A stretch of DNA of 22,310 nucleotides from JAEUIE01 sp035430005 (GTDB lineage: Bacteria > Planctomycetota > Planctomycetia > Gemmatales > HRBIN36), in the NCBI GenBank assembly GCA_035430005.1, contig DAOMFV010000087.1:1-22310 (forward strand). The letters are read 5' to 3'. Shown piece after piece: positions 22,198-22,310 of the stretch. Every line of letters starts with the position of its first letter. Positions within the stretch are counted from its first letter, which is position 1. Under the pieces are notes generated by a model, which saw nothing but the letters and a program-made list of their open reading frames with translations, was not told the DNA's origin and did no database searches. Both the position numbers and the translations under genes were made by a program.

Positions 22198-22212
22198 GGG
22201 TGGGTGGGTGGG
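22198..22212 (+). other. G-quadruplex motif downstream of miaB
   Basis: GGGTGGGTGGGTGGG has four G3 runs with single-T loops, the pattern known to form very stable parallel G-quadruplexes. It begins 35 bases after the miaB stop, so the miaB transcript would carry it as RNA. It may act as a 3' barrier or in termination, or be a chance low-complexity run. Confidence 0.6.
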
Positions 22213-22231
22213 TTTGATATTTCGGAGAAAT

Positions 22232-22266
22232 TACCCCCTCCAACTCCCCCTTGGAAAGGGGGAGAG
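22232..22266. repeat. Palindromic repeat after miaB
   Basis: TACCCCCTCCAACTCCCCCT followed by TGG and AAGGGGGAG folds as a CTCCCCCTT/AAGGGGGAG hairpin. It resembles the shorter copy at 10401-10424 and, loosely, the three CCCCTCTCCC repeats elsewhere in the window. It lies 70 bases after the miaB stop. Confidence 0.65.
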
Positions 22267-22310
22267 AATGAAAATGACCCACTAACTGAGACTCGATTAT
22301 TGTTGCACTT

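Noticed and set aside
1..22310. CRISPR arrays, tRNA or rRNA genes, insertion-sequence transposases
   Set aside because: I looked for evenly spaced direct repeats, tRNA-like cloverleaf ends and transposase motifs and saw none. The repeats here are palindromic and scattered.

Overview
The window looks like draft chromosomal DNA from a planctomycete, probably of the Gemmataceae type. The case rests on gene content, because no rRNA or marker phylogeny is visible: two long Hanks-type Ser/Thr kinases fused to extracytoplasmic modules, an ECF sigma factor placed upstream of one of them, an anti-sigma-like protein fused to a pseudopilin-like domain, a lipid A gene cluster with OmpH/Skp, and many short GC-rich palindromic repeats between genes. 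One run of 21 Ns (18946-18966) marks a scaffold gap inside the second kinase.

Layout. 198-1808 (+) encodes an exported protein of unknown function. It converges on a minus-strand envelope cluster read from right to left: ompH/skp (4898-4197), lpxC (4104-3190) and a Gfo/Idh/MocA oxidoreductase (3062-1962). A 110-bp compound palindrome lies at the convergence point. A roughly 400-bp gene-free stretch (4899-5307) holds inverted repeats and the terminator of a small secreted protein (5712-5308, minus). Next, also on the minus strand, is a likely transcription unit: ECF sigma factor (10945-10388), kinase with WD40 repeats (10208-6849) and a four-helix membrane protein with a duplicated C-terminal domain (6755-5826).

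Divergent from that unit, on the plus strand, are a second ECF sigma factor (11242-11883), its probable membrane anti-sigma partner (11946-13022) and an RdgB/HAM1-type nucleotide pyrophosphatase (13078-13698). A two-gene minus-strand cassette follows: a 71-residue protein and an AbiEii-like nucleotidyltransferase broken by a frameshift in a C5 run. Divergent from it is a secreted PDZ-PDZ-M6-type metalloprotease (14545-16443). This converges on the second kinase (20548-16745, minus), which carries a SUMF1/FGE-like domain and a C-terminal LolA/DUF2092-like domain. miaB (20685-22163, plus) closes the window.

How the parts relate. Two separate sigma-based signalling units sit back to back, one pairing an ECF factor with a membrane kinase and the other with a membrane anti-sigma protein. 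The two kinases share a nearly identical N-terminal half and carry unrelated extracytoplasmic halves, which points to module swapping. The lipid A/OmpH cluster serves outer-membrane construction. miaB and rdgB are housekeeping genes for tRNA modification and nucleotide-pool cleaning. The most interesting items are the kinase-SUMF1-LolA-like fusion, the anti-sigma/pseudopilin fusion, two probable frameshifts (kinase 1 C-terminus and the nucleotidyltransferase), and several structured repeat elements.
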